DNA from: Roseibium algicola
Lineage (GTDB): Bacteria; Pseudomonadota; Alphaproteobacteria; Rhizobiales; Stappiaceae
NCBI RefSeq assembly: GCF_001999245.1
Contig: NZ_CP019630.1
Span: 3,439,001-3,503,000, forward strand
Direction of reading: 5' to 3'
Length of the DNA: 64,000 nucleotides
In this document: one piece after another, positions 36,826 through 46,558 of the stretch
Numbering within the stretch: position 1 is the stretch's first letter
Layout: every line of letters begins with the position of its first letter
Notes under the pieces: generated by a model
What the model was told of the DNA's origin: nothing
The model's database searches: none
Seen by the model: the letters and a program-made list of their open reading frames with translations, nothing else
Made by a program: the position numbers and the translations under genes

Positions 36826-38223
36826 ATGGCGCAGAACGCGTCAAGGGCTCCCGATTCGGACAAGAGCCAGTCCCTTTGGCGGAGCGACATACGGCCTACC
36901 CTTTCTCTAGGGTTGCCGCTTGCCGGGGCCCAGTTGGCCCAGATGGCCATCAATACCACGGACGTTCTGATGATCGGACGTCTCGGCGCGCAGGAGCTTG
37001 CTGCCTCCGTGCTGGCCTTCAATTTCTACATGCTGGTCTGGTTTTTCGGCATGGGTGTGCTGCAGGCGGTGATTCCGCTTGCCGCCCGCGCCCGTGGCCA
37101 GAGAAAGCTGCGCGACCTGCGCCGGGCCGTGCGCATGGGCTTCTGGATTTCCGTCCTGTTCTGCATCCCGGTCTGGGGCATCCTGATCTTCATTGAGCCT
37201 ATCCTGCTGATGTTGGGGCAGGAGCCGGAACTGGCCATGCTCGCGGGGGTCTACATGGTCTATCTGCAATGGACCATGTTGCCGGCTCTGTTGATCATGG
37301 CCGTGCGCGGCTTCCTGACCGTAATGGAGCGGACGCAGGTGGTGCTCTGGGCGACGATTGCCGGTGCCATCGCGAATGCGTTCCTGGATTATGTGCTGAT
37401 TTTCGGCGAACTCGGTTTCCCGCGCCTGGAACTGGTTGGGGCGGGGATTGCCTCGGTCATCAGTGCGACAACGACATTCCTGTTCCTGCTGGCATATGCC
37501 GTGCTGCACCCCAGGCTGCGGCGCTACAACATTCTTGGCCGTATCTGGCGGTCGGACTGGCCTGTCTTCTTCCAGATCGTCCGGCTGGGAACGCCGATTG
37601 CACTGACCATCATTGCAGAGGGCTCCCTGTTCACGGCCTCGTCGGTGATGATCGGCTGGCTGGGCACGCTGCCGCTCGCCGGTCACGGCATCGCCCTGCA
37701 GATCGCATCCATCACCTTCATGGTGCCTGTCGGTCTGTCCGTGGCCGCCATGACCCGCGTCAGCCTTGCTTCCGGGCGGGACGACCACAAGGGGGTCGGC
37801 CGCGCCGGCTGGACCGCGTTGGTCGTGACCATGCTGTTCATGGGCCTATTTGCCATTCTGTTCTGGACGATCCCGGAGCAGCTGGTGGGCGCATATCTCG
37901 ACCTCAGCGACCCTGAAGCCAGGGAAGTGATGGCCTATGGCGTCTCGTTCCTGACGGTTGCGGCACTGTTCCAGCTTGCCGATGGCGGCCAGATTATCGG
38001 CGTCAATAACCTGCGCGGCCTGGGCGATACCACGATACCGCTTTTCTATGCCCTGTTTGGATATTGGGTCGTCGGCATCAGCCTGTCGCTTGGACTGGGT
38101 TTCGTGGCCGAATGGGGCGGGGTCGGTGTCTGGTGCGGCCTGGCGGGTGGCCTTGCCTCCGTCGCGGTGCTGGCGAACCTGCGCTTTGCCCAGCGGGAGA
38201 AACTGGGTCTCGTGCCCGGCTGA
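36826..38223 (+). CDS. MATE family multidrug exporter
   Basis: 465 aa with about 12 membrane segments in two pseudo-symmetric halves (for example IRPTLSLGLPLAGAQLAQM with helix 1, LVWFFGMGVLQAVIPLAARA, and the second half from RLGTPIALTIIAEGSLF). It exchanges Na+ or H+ for cationic drugs; NorM/MdtK branch. The ATG at 36826 has GGAGG 5 nt upstream; a longer frame to 36757 is open. It ends at a strong terminator shared with purK. No regulator is adjacent. Confidence 0.92.
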   Translation: MAQNASRAPDSDKSQSLWRSDIRPTLSLGLPLAGAQLAQMAINTTDVLMIGRLGAQELAASVLAFNFYMLVWFFGMGVLQAVIPLAARARGQRKLRDLRRAVRMGFWISVLFCIPVWGILIFIEPILLMLGQEPELAMLAGVYMVYLQWTMLPALLIMAVRGFLTVMERTQVVLWATIAGAIANAFLDYVLIFGELGFPRLELVGAGIASVISATTTFLFLLAYAVLHPRLRRYNILGRIWRSDWPVFFQIVRLGTPIALTIIAEGSLFTASSVMIGWLGTLPLAGHGIALQIASITFMVPVGLSVAAMTRVSLASGRDDHKGVGRAGWTALVVTMLFMGLFAILFWTIPEQLVGAYLDLSDPEAREVMAYGVSFLTVAALFQLADGGQIIGVNNLRGLGDTTIPLFYALFGYWVVGISLSLGLGFVAEWGGVGVWCGLAGGLASVAVLANLRFAQREKLGLVPG

Positions 38224-38259
38224 GCCAGCCCCGTTTTGGCAACGTATCGGCGTCAAAAC

Positions 38260-38292
38260 CAGAAAGCCCCGGCTCGTGTCCGGGGCTTTTTC
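38260..38292. terminator. Bidirectional terminator between MATE exporter and purK
   Basis: A perfect 10-bp stem AAAGCCCCGG/CCGGGGCTTT with loop CTCGTGT followed by TTT; on the minus strand the mirrored A-rich flank gives T residues for purK. Confidence 0.9.
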
Positions 38293-38314
38293 AATCCTTT
38301 TCAGATGGTCCTGT

Positions 38315-39406
38315 TCAGGACTTTAACGAGATCCGGTTGACGTGGCCCATCTTGCGGCCTTCGCGGGTTTCGGCCTTGCCGTAAAGATGCAGACGGGCAG
38401 CGGGTTCCTTGAGAACCTCGTGCCAGCTGTCGGCGTCGAAGCCGATGAGATTTTCCATGACGGCATCCGAATGCCGCTCGGCAGAGCCAAGAGGCCAGCC
38501 GGCGACAGCACGAATGTGCTGGTCGAACTGGGACGTCAGGCAGGCGTCCTGCGTCCAGTGGCCGGAATTGTGAACGCGCGGCGCAATCTCGTTGACCAGC
38601 AGCCTTTCGCCAGCTTCCTTGCGCACCAGGAACATTTCAACGCCCATGACACCGATATAATCCAGACCGGCAACAATCTTCCCGGCCATCGCACGGGCTG
38701 CGTCCAGCGTTGCCTGCGAGACGCCGGCCGGAACGGTCGAGGTCTTCAGGATGTGGTTTTCGTGGTGGTTCCGGGCAACGTCGTAGCAGGCAATGCCGCC
38801 GTCCAGGTCGCGTGAGACAATCACGGAGACTTCACACTCGAAGGGGATAAGCGCTTCGAGCACCATCGGTACCGCACCGAGTTTTTCGAAGGCGCCGTCG
38901 GTATCCTCGGGCTTGCGGATCATCTGCTGCCCTTTGCCGTCATAGCCGAAGCGGCGGGTCTTCAGTACGCCCTTACCGCCAAAACGCGCGACGGCTTCAT
39001 CGAGATCCTGCTGCGAGGCAATGTCGGCGAAGTCGGCAATGGCAACACCGGCACCGGAAAGAAACTGCTTTTCGAAAAGCCGATCCTGGGAAACCTCCAG
39101 CGCGCGTACACCGGGGCGCACCGGAACCTTGGCGTCGAGATGGGCAGCGGTCGGACCCGGCACGTTTTCGAATTCATAGGTGACGGCGTCGACGGAAGAG
39201 GCGAAGCGGTCGAGCGCATCGATGTCCTCGTAGGGCGCAACCGTGAAGGTGGCGCTGACGTCAAAAGCGGGACTGTTCGGATCCGGGCAGAAGATATGTG
39301 TCTTCAGACCAAGACTGGCGGCCGACTGCGCCAGCATCCGGCCGAGCTGGCCTCCACCAAGGATGCCGATGGTGTCGCCTGGGCTCAAACGGGTTTTGGC
39401 GTTCAT
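38315..39406 (-). CDS. purK: N5-carboxyaminoimidazole ribonucleotide synthase
   Basis: 363 aa ATP-grasp enzyme that makes N5-CAIR from AIR, bicarbonate and ATP in purine synthesis. N-terminal GILGGGQLGRM, AVTYEFENVP, VLKTRRFGYDGKGQ (ATP site), PFECEVSVIVSR and the metal site NEIAPRVHNSGHWT. It follows purE after 29 nt on the same strand as a two-gene operon. Confidence 0.96.
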   Translation of the reverse strand: MNAKTRLSPGDTIGILGGGQLGRMLAQSAASLGLKTHIFCPDPNSPAFDVSATFTVAPYEDIDALDRFASSVDAVTYEFENVPGPTAAHLDAKVPVRPGVRALEVSQDRLFEKQFLSGAGVAIADFADIASQQDLDEAVARFGGKGVLKTRRFGYDGKGQQMIRKPEDTDGAFEKLGAVPMVLEALIPFECEVSVIVSRDLDGGIACYDVARNHHENHILKTSTVPAGVSQATLDAARAMAGKIVAGLDYIGVMGVEMFLVRKEAGERLLVNEIAPRVHNSGHWTQDACLTSQFDQHIRAVAGWPLGSAERHSDAVMENLIGFDADSWHEVLKEPAARLHLYGKAETREGRKMGHVNRISLKS

Positions 39407-39435
39407 GGTATGGATCCTGCCCGCGTCGGGCTATT

Positions 39436-39924
39436 TCAGTCGTTGGATGGCGTTTCGGCGACGGCGGCAGTGCGCTCGGCGCGGAAGGCGGTGAGGGCGG
39501 CGTCGATCGCCGGATCATGCAGGGCCAGGACAGCAGCTGCCAGCAGGGCGGCGTTGGTGGCACCCGCCTTGCCGATGGCAAGCGTGCCGACCGGAATGCC
39601 GGCGGGCATCTGCACGATGGACAGGAGACTGTCCTCGCCGGAAAGCGCCTTGCTTTCGACCGGAACACCGAAGACGGGCAGCGGCGTCAGGGCCGCAGTC
39701 ATGCCTGGAAGATGGGCTGCACCGCCTGCGCCTGCGATGATGATCTTGAAGCCTTCGGCCTTTGCGCTCTTGGCGAAGTCGTACATCCGGTCCGGCGTGC
39801 GGTGGGCGGAGACGATGCGTGCCTCGTAGCTGACACCGAGCTGGTCCAGCGTGTCGGCGGCGTGTTTCATTGTCGGCCAGTCCGACTGACTTCCCATGAT
39901 GATGGCGACATCCGCTTTGGCCAT
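39436..39924 (-). CDS. purE: N5-CAIR mutase, class I
   Basis: 162 aa. It moves the carboxyl group of N5-CAIR to give CAIR. Blocks: [36 protein letters not shown] and GVPVESKAL. Forms octamers in known cases. It is first in the purE-purK operon. Confidence 0.96.
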   Translation of the reverse strand: MAKADVAIIMGSQSDWPTMKHAADTLDQLGVSYEARIVSAHRTPDRMYDFAKSAKAEGFKIIIAGAGGAAHLPGMTAALTPLPVFGVPVESKALSGEDSLLSIVQMPAGIPVGTLAIGKAGATNAALLAAAVLALHDPAIDAALTAFRAERTAAVAETPSND

Positions 39925-40072
39925 AAAATGCTCCAGTTTCCGGCGGGCTCAGAAGAGCCGCGGAGTATAGGCAGCGCGCCGCGCATCGCAAGCGCGAATC
40001 GGCAGATTTCGTGTCGGAAATTCACATTCGGGGTGCATGGTGCCGATGCGGGAAACCCGGTGGCAGGCAAGC

Positions 40073-40279
40073 TCAGGCGATGATGTCCGGGAACAGCTGA
40101 TCCTCAAGTGCCGTGATCCGGTCCTTGATCATCAGTTTCTTCTTCTTCAGCCGCTGCAGCTGCAAGGCATCTTGGTTCGAAGTTGAGGCGAGTGCCTCGA
40201 CGGCCGCATCAAGATCTCTGTGTTCCTGGCGAAGCTGCGCCAGTTGCAAACGCAACGCATCACTATCCATCTGCGCCAT
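40073..40279 (-). CDS. DUF465 (YdcH-like) small protein
   Basis: 68 aa, almost wholly helical and charged: LQLAQLRQEHRDLDAAVEALA, then LQRLKKKKLMIKDRITALEDQL. It matches the DUF465 hairpin of two helices found in small bacterial proteins of unknown role. A second copy, divergently read, starts at 40635. The pair is 355 nt apart. Confidence 0.87.
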   Translation of the reverse strand: MAQMDSDALRLQLAQLRQEHRDLDAAVEALASTSNQDALQLQRLKKKKLMIKDRITALEDQLFPDIIA

Positions 40280-40634
40280 CTATGTCCCCCAAACAGGAGA
40301 TAAGTCCTAATCCATTTTGCCGATGACGGGCAAGATATCATCTTAGGCCAGCCGGTGGCCGGTTTTCAAAAGTCCCTTGCTTTCGTCACGCGAACCGGGG
40401 TGCAGGTCACGATTTCGTATGTTGAAAACTTGTGAACTGGCAAATCTTTCAAGGGTAATTTTCGTGAGTTTTAAGTGTCTTAATTGGGGTCGCTTCTTCA
40501 GGGTTTCCTAAGGATAGCAGCGAGAATGCATAATTTGACGGCGAAACGCTCAAGCTATGCGCAAAGAACAATCGACAACGTCGGAATTCCTGTGGCACGA
40601 TGAAAATGTTGAGCCAACAGACAGGAGGTTATCC
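40280..40634. other. Intergenic region between two divergent DUF465 genes
   Basis: 355 nt, AT-richer than its neighbours. A small hairpin GGCCA/TGGCC (40346-40360) is followed by GGTTTTC. A TTGACG at about 40535 may be a -35 for the plus-strand gene, but I could not place a good -10. No other structure seen. Confidence 0.4.
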
Positions 40635-40814
40635 ATGTCAATGCAGTCGCATCTCGCAGAACTTGAGCGCCGTCACGCGGAAATGGAACGCAAGATTGAA
40701 GACGCTCAGTTACATCCGAGTACAGACTCCCTGCAATTGGCTGACATGAAGCGTCAAAAGCTCAAGATCAAGGATGAGATTACGCGAATACGGGAAAAGG
40801 AAACGCTCCATTAG
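40635..40814 (+). CDS. DUF465 small protein, second copy
   Basis: 59 aa, MSMQSHLAELERRHAEMERKI followed by LQLADMKRQKLKIKDEITRI. Same helical hairpin as the gene at 40073 but only moderately similar. The start is decided by AGGAGG 6 nt upstream; the frame is open to 40557 with no other signal. A terminator follows at 40836. Confidence 0.9.
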   Translation: MSMQSHLAELERRHAEMERKIEDAQLHPSTDSLQLADMKRQKLKIKDEITRIREKETLH

Positions 40815-40835
40815 AGGGCAGTTCCTCTGAGATTG

Positions 40836-40864
40836 AACGCCGCGCATTGCGCGGCGTTTTTGTT
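40836..40864. terminator. Bidirectional terminator after the DUF465 gene
   Basis: A 10-bp stem AACGCCGCGC/GCGCGGCGTT with a 3-nt loop ATT, then TTTTTGTTTT on the plus strand. Confidence 0.85.
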
Positions 40865-40872
40865 TTCAGCCC

Positions 40873-42507
40873 CTAGAGCGCCTTTGCCTGCTCACGCAGG
40901 GCGAATTTCTGGATTTTGCCTGTCGAGGTCTTGGGCAATTCGCAGAAGACAACAGTCTTCGGAGCCTTGAAGCTGGCAAGGTGCTGCCTGCAGAAGGCAA
41001 TCAGGTCGGCCTCGCTAACCGTTGAACCGTCCTTCAGCTCGACAAAGGCACAAGGGGTTTCGCCCCATTTCTCGTCCGGTTTCGCCACCACAGCCGCGGC
41101 CTGCACGTCGGTGTGCTTGTAGAGCACTTCTTCCACTTCGATGGAAGAGATGTTCTCACCGCCGGAGATGATGATGTCCTTGGACCGGTCCTTCAGCTGG
41201 ACATAGCCGTCGGGGTGCAGGACGCCGAGGTCTCCGGAATGGAACCAGCCGCCCTTGAAGGCCTTCTCGGTCGCTTCCGGGTTTTTCAGGTAGCCCTTCA
41301 TCACGACATTGCCGCGGAACATGACCTCGCCAAGGGTCTCGCCATCGGCGGGCACCGGCTCCAGCGTTTCCGGGTCGAGCACCGTCAGACCTTCCAGCGC
41401 GACATAGCGTACGCCCTGGCGTGCCTTTTTCTGTGCCTGTTCGGCAAGCGGCAGGTCGTTCCATTCGACCTTCCAGTCGTTGACGACCGCCGGGCCGTAG
41501 ACTTCCGTAAGGCCATAGAGATGGGTGACGTTAAAACCGGCGGTCTTCATGGCTGCGAGCACGCTTTCCGGCGGCGGGGCGGCGGCTGTGAAGAATTCCA
41601 CTTCGCGGTCAAGATCGCGCTTGTGCTCGGGCGCTGCGTTGAGGAGCGTCGACATGATGATTGGCGCGCCGCACAGGTGGGTGACGCCTTCATCGGCAAT
41701 CAGGTCCCACATGGTTTGCGGGCGGACCCAGCGCAGACAGACATGGGTTCCGGCGACAAGCGACAGGGACCAGGGAAAGCACCAGCCGTTGCAATGGAAC
41801 ATCGGCAGGGTCCAGAGGTAGACCGGGTGCTTGGCCATGGAGGCGGTAATCACATTCGCCTGGGCCAGCAGATAGGCGCCGCGGTGGTGGTAGACCACGC
41901 CCTTCGGATTGCCCGTGGTGCCGGAGGTGTAGTTGAGCGCGATCGCATCCCATTCGTCATCCGGAAGCGACCAGGCAAAGTCCGGGTCGCCCGATTGCAC
42001 GAATTCCTCATAGTCGAGGCTGCCGAGACGTTCGCCTTCCTGCGGAAATTCGGTGTCGGAAAAGTCGATCACGGTAGGTGTCACCGTCGCAATCGACAGG
42101 GCTTCCTTGACGACCGGCGCATATTCACGATCGGTGATCAGCACCTTGCAATCGGCATGGTCGAGCTGGAAGGCAATGATAGCAGCATCGAGGCGTGTGT
42201 TCATGGAATGCAGAACCGCACCGGCCATGGGCACCCCGTAGTGGGCTTCCAGCATCGGCGGCACGTTGGACAGCATGACGCTGACCGTATCGTTCTTGCC
42301 GATTCCGAGCCGCGTCAATGCGGATCCAAGCTGGCGCGCCCGCCGGTGAAAGGTCCGGTAGTCGGTCCGCTGACGGCCATGGACGATCGCAACCGTGTCC
42401 GGAAACACATCCGCCGCCCTCGCCAGGAAGCTCAGCGGACTGAGCGGTGCATAATTGGCGGTGTTCTTGTCGAGACCCCGGGCGAAGGGGTTGACGCTGG
42501 CATCCAT
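40873..42507 (-). CDS. Acyl-CoA synthetase, AMP-binding family
   Basis: 544 aa. Adenylates a carboxylic acid and transfers it to CoA. AMP-binding P-loop YTSGTTGNPKG, TEVYGPAV, and the A8/A10 hinge motifs KDIIISGGENISSIEVEE and SFKAPKTVVFCELPKTSTGKIQK. The sequence is of the medium-chain or aryl-acid branch that also contains DmdB (methylmercaptopropionate-CoA ligase), so a DMSP-related substrate is possible, but this is not provable here. The second of two near ATGs (42507) has GGAGG 6 nt upstream. Followed by a shared terminator. Confidence 0.85.
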   Translation of the reverse strand: MDASVNPFARGLDKNTANYAPLSPLSFLARAADVFPDTVAIVHGRQRTDYRTFHRRARQLGSALTRLGIGKNDTVSVMLSNVPPMLEAHYGVPMAGAVLHSMNTRLDAAIIAFQLDHADCKVLITDREYAPVVKEALSIATVTPTVIDFSDTEFPQEGERLGSLDYEEFVQSGDPDFAWSLPDDEWDAIALNYTSGTTGNPKGVVYHHRGAYLLAQANVITASMAKHPVYLWTLPMFHCNGWCFPWSLSLVAGTHVCLRWVRPQTMWDLIADEGVTHLCGAPIIMSTLLNAAPEHKRDLDREVEFFTAAAPPPESVLAAMKTAGFNVTHLYGLTEVYGPAVVNDWKVEWNDLPLAEQAQKKARQGVRYVALEGLTVLDPETLEPVPADGETLGEVMFRGNVVMKGYLKNPEATEKAFKGGWFHSGDLGVLHPDGYVQLKDRSKDIIISGGENISSIEVEEVLYKHTDVQAAAVVAKPDEKWGETPCAFVELKDGSTVSEADLIAFCRQHLASFKAPKTVVFCELPKTSTGKIQKFALREQAKAL

Positions 42508-42708
42508 GACCATCCTCCCTGAAGCATCCCGCCAGCAGATGGGAACGGGATGCCAAAAACGTCTTGAGACCAATCTGGTCCCCTCCGCCAAATGGGGGGA
42601 AGGCACGGTGACCGGTTGATTTTGGCCGTATCAAAACCGGAAACGGTTTGCCGTGCAATTGGTCATTGGCGGGGGTATCCCCTTAGACGATCCACCCTGC
42701 ACGCCTTG

Positions 42709-43473
42709 TCAGGCAAGAAGGCCGACAATTCCATCATAAGTCAGCTTGGCGCCGATCACGCCCATGAAGATATAGATGATGGCGTAGAACATTTCCGCCT
42801 TGACGATGCGCACCAGCCAGACGCCGACAAGAGTTGCCACCAGCGCAACTGGAAACAGCGTGACGGAAGTCGACAGGTTGGTGGCGTCGAATTGTCCCAG
42901 CAGGAAATAAGGCACCAGCTTGATCGCATTCACGGTGGCGAAAAAGATGACCGCCGTTCCGGCAAACAGCATGGGCGCCATGCGCAGCGGCAGCATGTAC
43001 ATCTGAAAGGGTGGACCGCCGGTGTGGCTGATGAAGCTGGTGAAGCCTGCCATCATGCCCCAGAACGTGCCTTTCGGCAGATTGTGGCCGCTCGCGGTGG
43101 TGATCTTGCGCTGCTTGAAGAGATAATCGGCGACGAACGCCAGGGACATTATGCCGATCAGGAAGATGACGAAGGAGTCGTTGACATAGGCGGCCGTGGC
43201 CCAGCCGATGCCAATGCCCATCACGGCCGCAGGCAGCAGAATGCTGAGGGTTTTCCAGTCAGCACGGCCGCGATAGGCAATCAGCGCGACAATGTCCATC
43301 ACGATCAGGATCGGCAACATGATGCCGGCGGCCTGCAGCGGTGAAATGACGAGCGCCATGATCGGCACTCCAAGCATGGCGAAGGTGCCGCCGAACCCGC
43401 CCTTGGACAGGCCGACCAGAAAGACCGACGGAATGGCGGCTGCATAGAACCAGGGATCAGTAATTGGGATCAT
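42709..43473 (-). CDS. TauE/SafE family sulfite-type anion exporter
   Basis: 254 aa, seven to eight hydrophobic segments. The TauE/SafE signature shows as PSVFLVGLSKGGFGG at the N-terminus and FTSFISHTGGPPFQMYMLP in the middle, two half repeats. Members export sulfite, sulfoacetate or organic anions; the substrate here is unknown. The start ATG at 43473 is followed by IPITDPWFYAAA; a TTG at 43518 would add 15 hydrophilic residues. It diverges from the propionyl-CoA ligase gene. Confidence 0.88.
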   Translation of the reverse strand: MIPITDPWFYAAAIPSVFLVGLSKGGFGGTFAMLGVPIMALVISPLQAAGIMLPILIVMDIVALIAYRGRADWKTLSILLPAAVMGIGIGWATAAYVNDSFVIFLIGIMSLAFVADYLFKQRKITTASGHNLPKGTFWGMMAGFTSFISHTGGPPFQMYMLPLRMAPMLFAGTAVIFFATVNAIKLVPYFLLGQFDATNLSTSVTLFPVALVATLVGVWLVRIVKAEMFYAIIYIFMGVIGAKLTYDGIVGLLA

Positions 43474-43658
43474 GTGCTGAGAAACGCGAGGAGTAGAACG
43501 GACAGGCCCGGCAGACAATCATGCCAGAGTGCTTACGTAAAGTCCCGAAGGCCGAATTGCCTATAAGCGGAGGCTTGCAATTTCGGGTGCCCTTACAGCA
43601 CTCTAGGCCTCAAAAGCCGGAGCTGTGTCTCCGGGCTTGTGTTTGGGAGGACATTGTC

Positions 43659-45566
43659 ATGGCAAGCCGGTATCACGAGATCTACCAGGGCTGGAAACAG
43701 GATCCGCTCGGGTTCTGGAAAGAGGCCGCTGAGGAAATCGACTGGGTCTCGACGGGCGACAAGGTGTTCGATCCCGATCAGGGGCAATATGGCCGCTGGT
43801 ATCCGGATTGGGAGTGCAACACCTGCTACAATTGCCTGGACCGGCACGTGGAGCGCGGTCGTCCCGGCCAGCCGGCACTTATCTACGACAGCCCGATTAC
43901 CGGACGGACGGCAAGCTACACCTATGCGGAGCTTCTGGAAGAAGTGGAGGCCATGGCCTGCGTTCTGGCCGACCAGGGCCTCGTCAAGGGCGACCGGGCC
44001 ATCATCTACATGCCGATGATCCCCCAGGCCGTGATGGCGATGCTGGCTTGCGCGCGTCTTGGTGTCATTCATTCCGTCGTCTTCGGCGGGTTCGCCGCAA
44101 ACGAGCTGGCAACGCGAATCGATGATGCAACCCCGAAGGCAATCATCGCAGCGTCCTGCGGCATCGAGCCGGGCCGCGTCATTGCCTACAAGCCCCTGAT
44201 CGATCAGGCCATCGACATTGCCAGGCACAAGCCGGACAGCTGCCTCGTCTTCCAGCGCGAGGAACTGACGGCGGACCTGAAAGCGGGCAGGGACCACGAT
44301 CTCGGAACTCTTCAGGCAGATGCTGTCGCGGCCGGGCGCAGGATCGCACCGGTTCCGGTGAAGGCAACCGACCCGCTCTATATTCTCTACACTTCCGGCA
44401 CGACCGGTCAGCCCAAGGGTGTCGTTCGCGATAACGGCGGCCACATGGTGGCGCTGAAATGGTCGATGCAGAACCTTTACGACATTCAGCCGGGGGAAGT
44501 TTTCTGGGCGGCATCAGACGTCGGCTGGGTGGTTGGCCATTCCTACATCTGCTACGCGCCGCTATTGCACGGCTGCACCACGATCGTGTTCGAGGGCAAG
44601 CCTGTGGGGACGCCGGATGCGGGAACGTTCTGGCGGGTTATTTCCGACCATAACATCGTATCGCTGTTCACGGCGCCGACTGCCTTCAGGGCGATTCGTA
44701 AGGAAGACCCGAAAGGCGAGCTGATCCAGAAATATGATCTGTCCCAGTTCCGGTCCCTGTTTCTGGCGGGAGAGCGTGCGGACCCTGAAACGGTCAACTG
44801 GGCCATCGACCAATTGCAGGTGCCGGTGATCGACCACTGGTGGCAGACGGAAACCGGCTGGTGCATCGTCGGCAATCCGGTTGGTCTCGGCCAGTTGCCG
44901 GTCAAGCCGGGGTCTCCCACCGTGCCGATGCCCGGCTACGACGTCCAGGTGCTGGACGATGCCGGCCATCCGCTGGGCGCCAATACACTTGGCAACATCG
45001 TGGTGCAACTGCCGTTGCCGCCGGGTTCATTGCCGACTTTGTGGAATGCGGACAAGCGATTCTTCGATGCCTATCTCGCCGAGTTCCCCGGGTACTACAA
45101 GACGGCGGATGCCGGGATCATTGATGATGACGGGTATCTGTCGATCATGGCGCGGACCGACGACATCATCAACGTTGCCGGCCACCGACTGTCGACCGGC
45201 GGCATGGAAGAGGTGCTGGCCACGCATCCCGATGTTGCCGAATGTGCCGTCATCGGCATTGCAGACAAACTGAAAGGCCAGCTGCCTTGCGGGTTCGTTG
45301 TTCTGAAAGCCGGTGTCGACCGGACCCACGACGAGATCGAGAAGGAGCTTATCAAGCTGGTGCGCGACAAGATCGGCCCGGTGGCGGCGTTCAAGATCGC
45401 GATCACCGTCGACCGGTTGCCGAAAACGCGTTCCGGGAAGATCCTTCGAGGCACCATGCGCCAGATCGCCGACGGAGAAAGCTGGAAAATGCCGGCCACG
45501 ATCGATGATCCGGCAATCCTGGACGAGATTACCGAAGCGCTCAAAACACACGGAATTTCCGTCTGA
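43659..45566 (+). CDS. prpE: Propionate-CoA ligase
   Basis: 635 aa acyl-CoA synthetase of the ACS/PrpE type: MASRYHEIYQGWKQDP, ACS-type N-terminal domain, NCLDRHVERGR, ILYTSGTTGQPKG, WWQTETGW and the C-terminal hinge RTDDIINVAGHRLSTGGMEE with KTRSGKILRG (Lys is the acetylation/catalytic site). The start ATG at 43659 follows GGGAGG at 8 nt; upstream in-frame starts are unconvincing. It converts propionate to propionyl-CoA for methylmalonyl or methylcitrate pathways. Confidence 0.9.
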   Translation: MASRYHEIYQGWKQDPLGFWKEAAEEIDWVSTGDKVFDPDQGQYGRWYPDWECNTCYNCLDRHVERGRPGQPALIYDSPITGRTASYTYAELLEEVEAMACVLADQGLVKGDRAIIYMPMIPQAVMAMLACARLGVIHSVVFGGFAANELATRIDDATPKAIIAASCGIEPGRVIAYKPLIDQAIDIARHKPDSCLVFQREELTADLKAGRDHDLGTLQADAVAAGRRIAPVPVKATDPLYILYTSGTTGQPKGVVRDNGGHMVALKWSMQNLYDIQPGEVFWAASDVGWVVGHSYICYAPLLHGCTTIVFEGKPVGTPDAGTFWRVISDHNIVSLFTAPTAFRAIRKEDPKGELIQKYDLSQFRSLFLAGERADPETVNWAIDQLQVPVIDHWWQTETGWCIVGNPVGLGQLPVKPGSPTVPMPGYDVQVLDDAGHPLGANTLGNIVVQLPLPPGSLPTLWNADKRFFDAYLAEFPGYYKTADAGIIDDDGYLSIMARTDDIINVAGHRLSTGGMEEVLATHPDVAECAVIGIADKLKGQLPCGFVVLKAGVDRTHDEIEKELIKLVRDKIGPVAAFKIAITVDRLPKTRSGKILRGTMRQIADGESWKMPATIDDPAILDEITEALKTHGISV

Positions 45567-45701
45567 ATTGACCAGGTGACGTTGCTGGAGGGCGATAACA
45601 GCCATCGACACAGCCGTTTTTGACACTTAATGTCGGGCCGCCGCGAAGCGGCCCGCGCTATTTGCGCATCAGAATTAAACTCAAGCAGCCGTGAGGTTTC
45701 C

Positions 45702-46493
45702 GTGTCTTTGGAGAATAAGGTCGCCATCATTACCGGGGCAGCCCGTGGGATCGGATTTGCAGTCGCCAAGCGCTTTGTCGCCGATGGCGCGAAGGTCGTG
45801 ATTGCCGATGTGGATGACGAAGCCGGTGAAGCCGCGGCTGAAGATCTGAAATCGCAGGGCGAGGCAATGTACATCCATTGCAACGTCGCTGAACGTCTGG
45901 ACGTTCGCAATCTGGTTGCCGAAACGCTGAACGCCTATGGCGATATCGATGTACTGGTCAACAACGCCGGCATCGTGGTCGGCGCGGATTTCCTCGACCT
46001 GGAAGAAGAGGATTTCGAGCGCGTCCTGTCGATCAACCTGAAGGGTGCATTCCTGTGCTCGCAGGCCGTTGCCCGCCATATGGTGGAAAAGGTTCAGAAC
46101 GGTGGCGAGCCGGGCTGCATCGTCAACATGTCGTCGGTCAACTCGGTGCTCGCGATCCCGAATCAGATCCCCTACTGCGTTTCCAAGGGTGGCATGTCGC
46201 AGCTTACCAAGACGACCGCCCTGTCGCTTGCCCAGTACGGTATCCGCGTCAACGCCATCGGGCCGGGCTCGATCATGACCGAGATGCTGGCGTCGGTGAA
46301 CAGCGATCCGGCGGCGAAGAACCGCATCCTGTCGCGGACGCCGATGCTGCGCGTTGGCGAACCGTCCGAAATCGCCAGCGTCGCCGCGTTCCTGGCGTCC
46401 AGCGATGCCAGCTACGTCACCGGTCAGACGATCTTCGCCGACGGTGGCCGCATGCCGCTCAACTACACGGTCGCGGTTCCCGACGACGCGTGA
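45702..46493 (+). CDS. Classical SDR oxidoreductase
   Basis: 263 aa. NAD(P) motif TGAARGIG, NNAG, catalytic SSVNS and YCVSK (Tyr-x-x-x-Lys), then the C-terminal GPGSIMTEML and YVTGQTIFADGG. The D in VIADVDD after strand 2 favours NAD over NADP. Substrate unknown; glucose/ribitol-dehydrogenase-like. The GTG start has GAGG 5 nt upstream; an open frame runs back to 45630 without signal. The gap to prpE contains a 7-bp hairpin GGGCCGC/GCGGCCC at 45635. Confidence 0.88.
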   Translation: MSLENKVAIITGAARGIGFAVAKRFVADGAKVVIADVDDEAGEAAAEDLKSQGEAMYIHCNVAERLDVRNLVAETLNAYGDIDVLVNNAGIVVGADFLDLEEEDFERVLSINLKGAFLCSQAVARHMVEKVQNGGEPGCIVNMSSVNSVLAIPNQIPYCVSKGGMSQLTKTTALSLAQYGIRVNAIGPGSIMTEMLASVNSDPAAKNRILSRTPMLRVGEPSEIASVAAFLASSDASYVTGQTIFADGGRMPLNYTVAVPDDA

Positions 46494-46518
46494 TTTGACA
46501 TCGGCATTCATCAGCCAA

Positions 46519-46546
46519 GAAGGGCGGCAATCGTGCCGCCCTTTTC
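46519..46546. terminator. Terminator between the SDR gene and the ABC exporter gene
   Basis: A perfect 9-bp stem AGGGCGGCA/TGCCGCCCT with loop ATCG and TTTT on the plus strand. Convergent genes on both sides. Confidence 0.85.
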
Positions 46547-46558
46547 ACATTTGACGGG

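Noticed and set aside
45635..45667. Hairpin pair between prpE and the SDR gene as a terminator
   Set aside because: GGGCCGC/GCGGCCC is followed by GCGCTATTTGCGC without a T-run, so it is not called a terminator.
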